This document shows positions 63,172 through 64,000 of a stretch of DNA of 64,000 bases, piece after piece. Numbering within the stretch: position 1 is the first letter of the stretch; each line of letters begins with the position of its first letter. A program made the position numbers and the translations under genes. The notes below the pieces were generated by a model. It made no database searches. It saw nothing but the letters and a program-made list of their open reading frames with translations, and was not told the DNA's origin. The DNA is from Chitinophaga pinensis (GTDB lineage Bacteria; Pseudomonadota; Gammaproteobacteria; Burkholderiales; Burkholderiaceae_C), in NCBI GenBank assembly GCA_943326015.2, contig CALPRQ020000012.1, forward strand, positions 22,326-86,325, read 5' to 3'.

Positions 63172-63588
63172 ATGCTCTGGATCAAGTCTCTGCACATCGT
63201 TTTCGTGGCCAGCTGGTTTGCCGGCCTGTTCTACCTGCCGCGCATCTTCGTCAATCTCGCGATGGTCGAGCCCGGCAGCCTGGCGGAGCGCGACCGCCTG
63301 TTGCTGATGGCGCGCAAGCTCGCGCGCTTCATGACCATACTGGCCGTGCCGGCGCTGGCGCTCGGTCTCTGGCTCTGGCTGGGTTATGGCATCAGCGGCG
63401 GCTGGATGCACGCCAAGCTGCTGCTCGTCTTGCTGCTGCTCGGTTACCACCATGCCTGCCTGCGCATCCTCAAGGGCTTCGAGCAAGGCAGGAACCGGCG
63501 CAGCCATGTCTGGTTCCGCTGGTTCAACGAGGCACCGGTGCTCATGATGCTGGTGATCGTGATCCTGGTGGTCGTCAAGCCCTTCTGA
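63172..63588 (+). CDS. hemJ: Protoporphyrinogen IX oxidase HemJ (UPF0093) family
   Basis: A 138-residue four-helix membrane protein: MLWIKSLHIVFVASWFAGLFYLPRIFV (conserved His), GGWMHAKLLLVLLLLGYHHACL (second His and Lys), and FRWFNEAPVLMMLVIVILVVVKPF. This is the HemJ family, a quinone-linked, haem-containing enzyme that oxidises protoporphyrinogen IX. It fits with hemB in the same window. ATG 63172. Confidence 0.92.
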   Translation: MLWIKSLHIVFVASWFAGLFYLPRIFVNLAMVEPGSLAERDRLLLMARKLARFMTILAVPALALGLWLWLGYGISGGWMHAKLLLVLLLLGYHHACLRILKGFEQGRNRRSHVWFRWFNEAPVLMMLVIVILVVVKPF

Positions 63589-63612
63589 GGCGGCTGGCCA
63601 CCGGGCTCCGCC

Positions 63613-64000
63613 ATGCCGGCTTATCGCCGCACCATCGCTGCCCCGCTGGCCCTGTGCTGGCTGGTGCTGATCGTGCATGCCAGCCTCTATCCCTTCAGCG
63701 GCTGGCGCTCGCAAGGCGTCTCGCCCTGGGCCTACCTCGATGCACCCTGGTCGCCCTACTGGACCAGCTTTGACGTCTGGATCAATGTGGTCGGCTACCT
63801 GCCGCTGGGCTTCCTGTTCGCGCTGGCGCTGGCGCGCAGCGGCCATGACCGTCTGGCCTGGCCGCTCGGGCTGCTGGCGCCGGCGCTGCTGTCCCTGCTG
63901 CTCGAAGGCATCCAGAGCTACCTGCCGCAGCGCGTGCCTTCCCGGCTCGACCTGCTGCTCAACGCGGCCGGCGGCGCCATCGGTGCGCTGCTTGCGCTGC
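63613..64000 (+). CDS. VanZ-like membrane protein (partial, continues beyond window)
   Basis: An open frame of 129 codons to the window end: MPAYRRTIAAPLALCWLVLI, then HASLYPFSGWRSQGVSPWAY, WINVVGYLPLGFLFALALAR and LLLEGIQSYLPQRVPSRLDLLLNAAGGAIGALL. The N-x-x-G-fxPlGf and E-x-x-Q-x-f-x-p-x-R pattern is that of VanZ-like domains. Larger relatives have a C-terminal half that would lie beyond 64000. Confidence 0.8.
   Translation, partial: MPAYRRTIAAPLALCWLVLIVHASLYPFSGWRSQGVSPWAYLDAPWSPYWTSFDVWINVVGYLPLGFLFALALARSGHDRLAWPLGLLAPALLSLLLEGIQSYLPQRVPSRLDLLLNAAGGAIGALLAL

Overview
The window is GC-rich, densely packed bacterial chromosome. The mnmG-rsmG-parA-parB cluster with consensus parS sites, a NorR/Hmp nitric oxide module, GTP-dependent PEP carboxykinase, malate synthase G and several CrgA-type LysR regulators suggest a betaproteobacterium (Burkholderiales or Neisseriales). 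The genus cannot be read from the sequence. Genes left of about 21 kb lie mostly on the minus strand and those from 21 to 45 kb mostly on the plus strand, as expected where replication forks diverge near a chromosome-partition locus.

Layout. 0.0-5.7 kb: an AzlC-type exporter, a YadS/TRIC-type membrane protein, then norR diverging from the flavohaemoglobin gene hmp (sigma-54 promoter and three NorR-type half-site pairs between them), an HPP membrane protein and a LeuE exporter. 5.7-10.1 kb: class I ribonucleotide reductase nrdA-nrdB, split by a free-standing GIY-YIG homing endonuclease gene and preceded by a cobalamin riboswitch. 10.1-19.1 kb: DUF1275 protein, YjdM, initiator tRNA-Met, a secreted nuclease, a very large SBP/PAS/hybrid histidine kinase and MgtA. 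19.3-23.9 kb: an accessory patch with a GH24 lysozyme overlapping an LprI-like inhibitor, an antitoxin with a toxin remnant, and a PaeR7I/XhoI-type restriction-modification pair. 24-30 kb: acyltransferase, thioesterase, mnmG, rsmG, parA, a small hydrolase and parB. 30-43 kb: META lipoprotein, cobalamin adenosyltransferase, VanZ protein, malate synthase G, pyruvyltransferase, CDF and CorA metal transporters, hemB and recQ. 43-52 kb: acyl-CoA synthetase, a NYN-domain protein, pseudogene fragments, threonine dehydratase and pckG behind an attenuator-like leader. 52-64 kb: TauE/SafE and AEC transporters, NnrS and a DUF2249 protein (nitric oxide related), an orphan RskA-like protein, a chemoreceptor, a LysR regulator with a phosphoesterase, alr, lplT, hemJ and a partial VanZ-like gene.

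The most striking structure is the set of parS palindromes: eight strong and two degenerate copies between 1.5 and 29.5 kb. Several lie inside protein-coding sequence (norR, mnmG twice, rsmG and parB itself), and one supplies the start codon of the gene between parA and parB. In parB the site lies in an extra loop between the two conserved motifs of the CTP-binding domain. The second highlight is the nrd operon, which carries both an AdoCbl riboswitch and an intergenic homing endonuclease. A cobalamin adenosyltransferase gene 21 kb away could make the riboswitch ligand.
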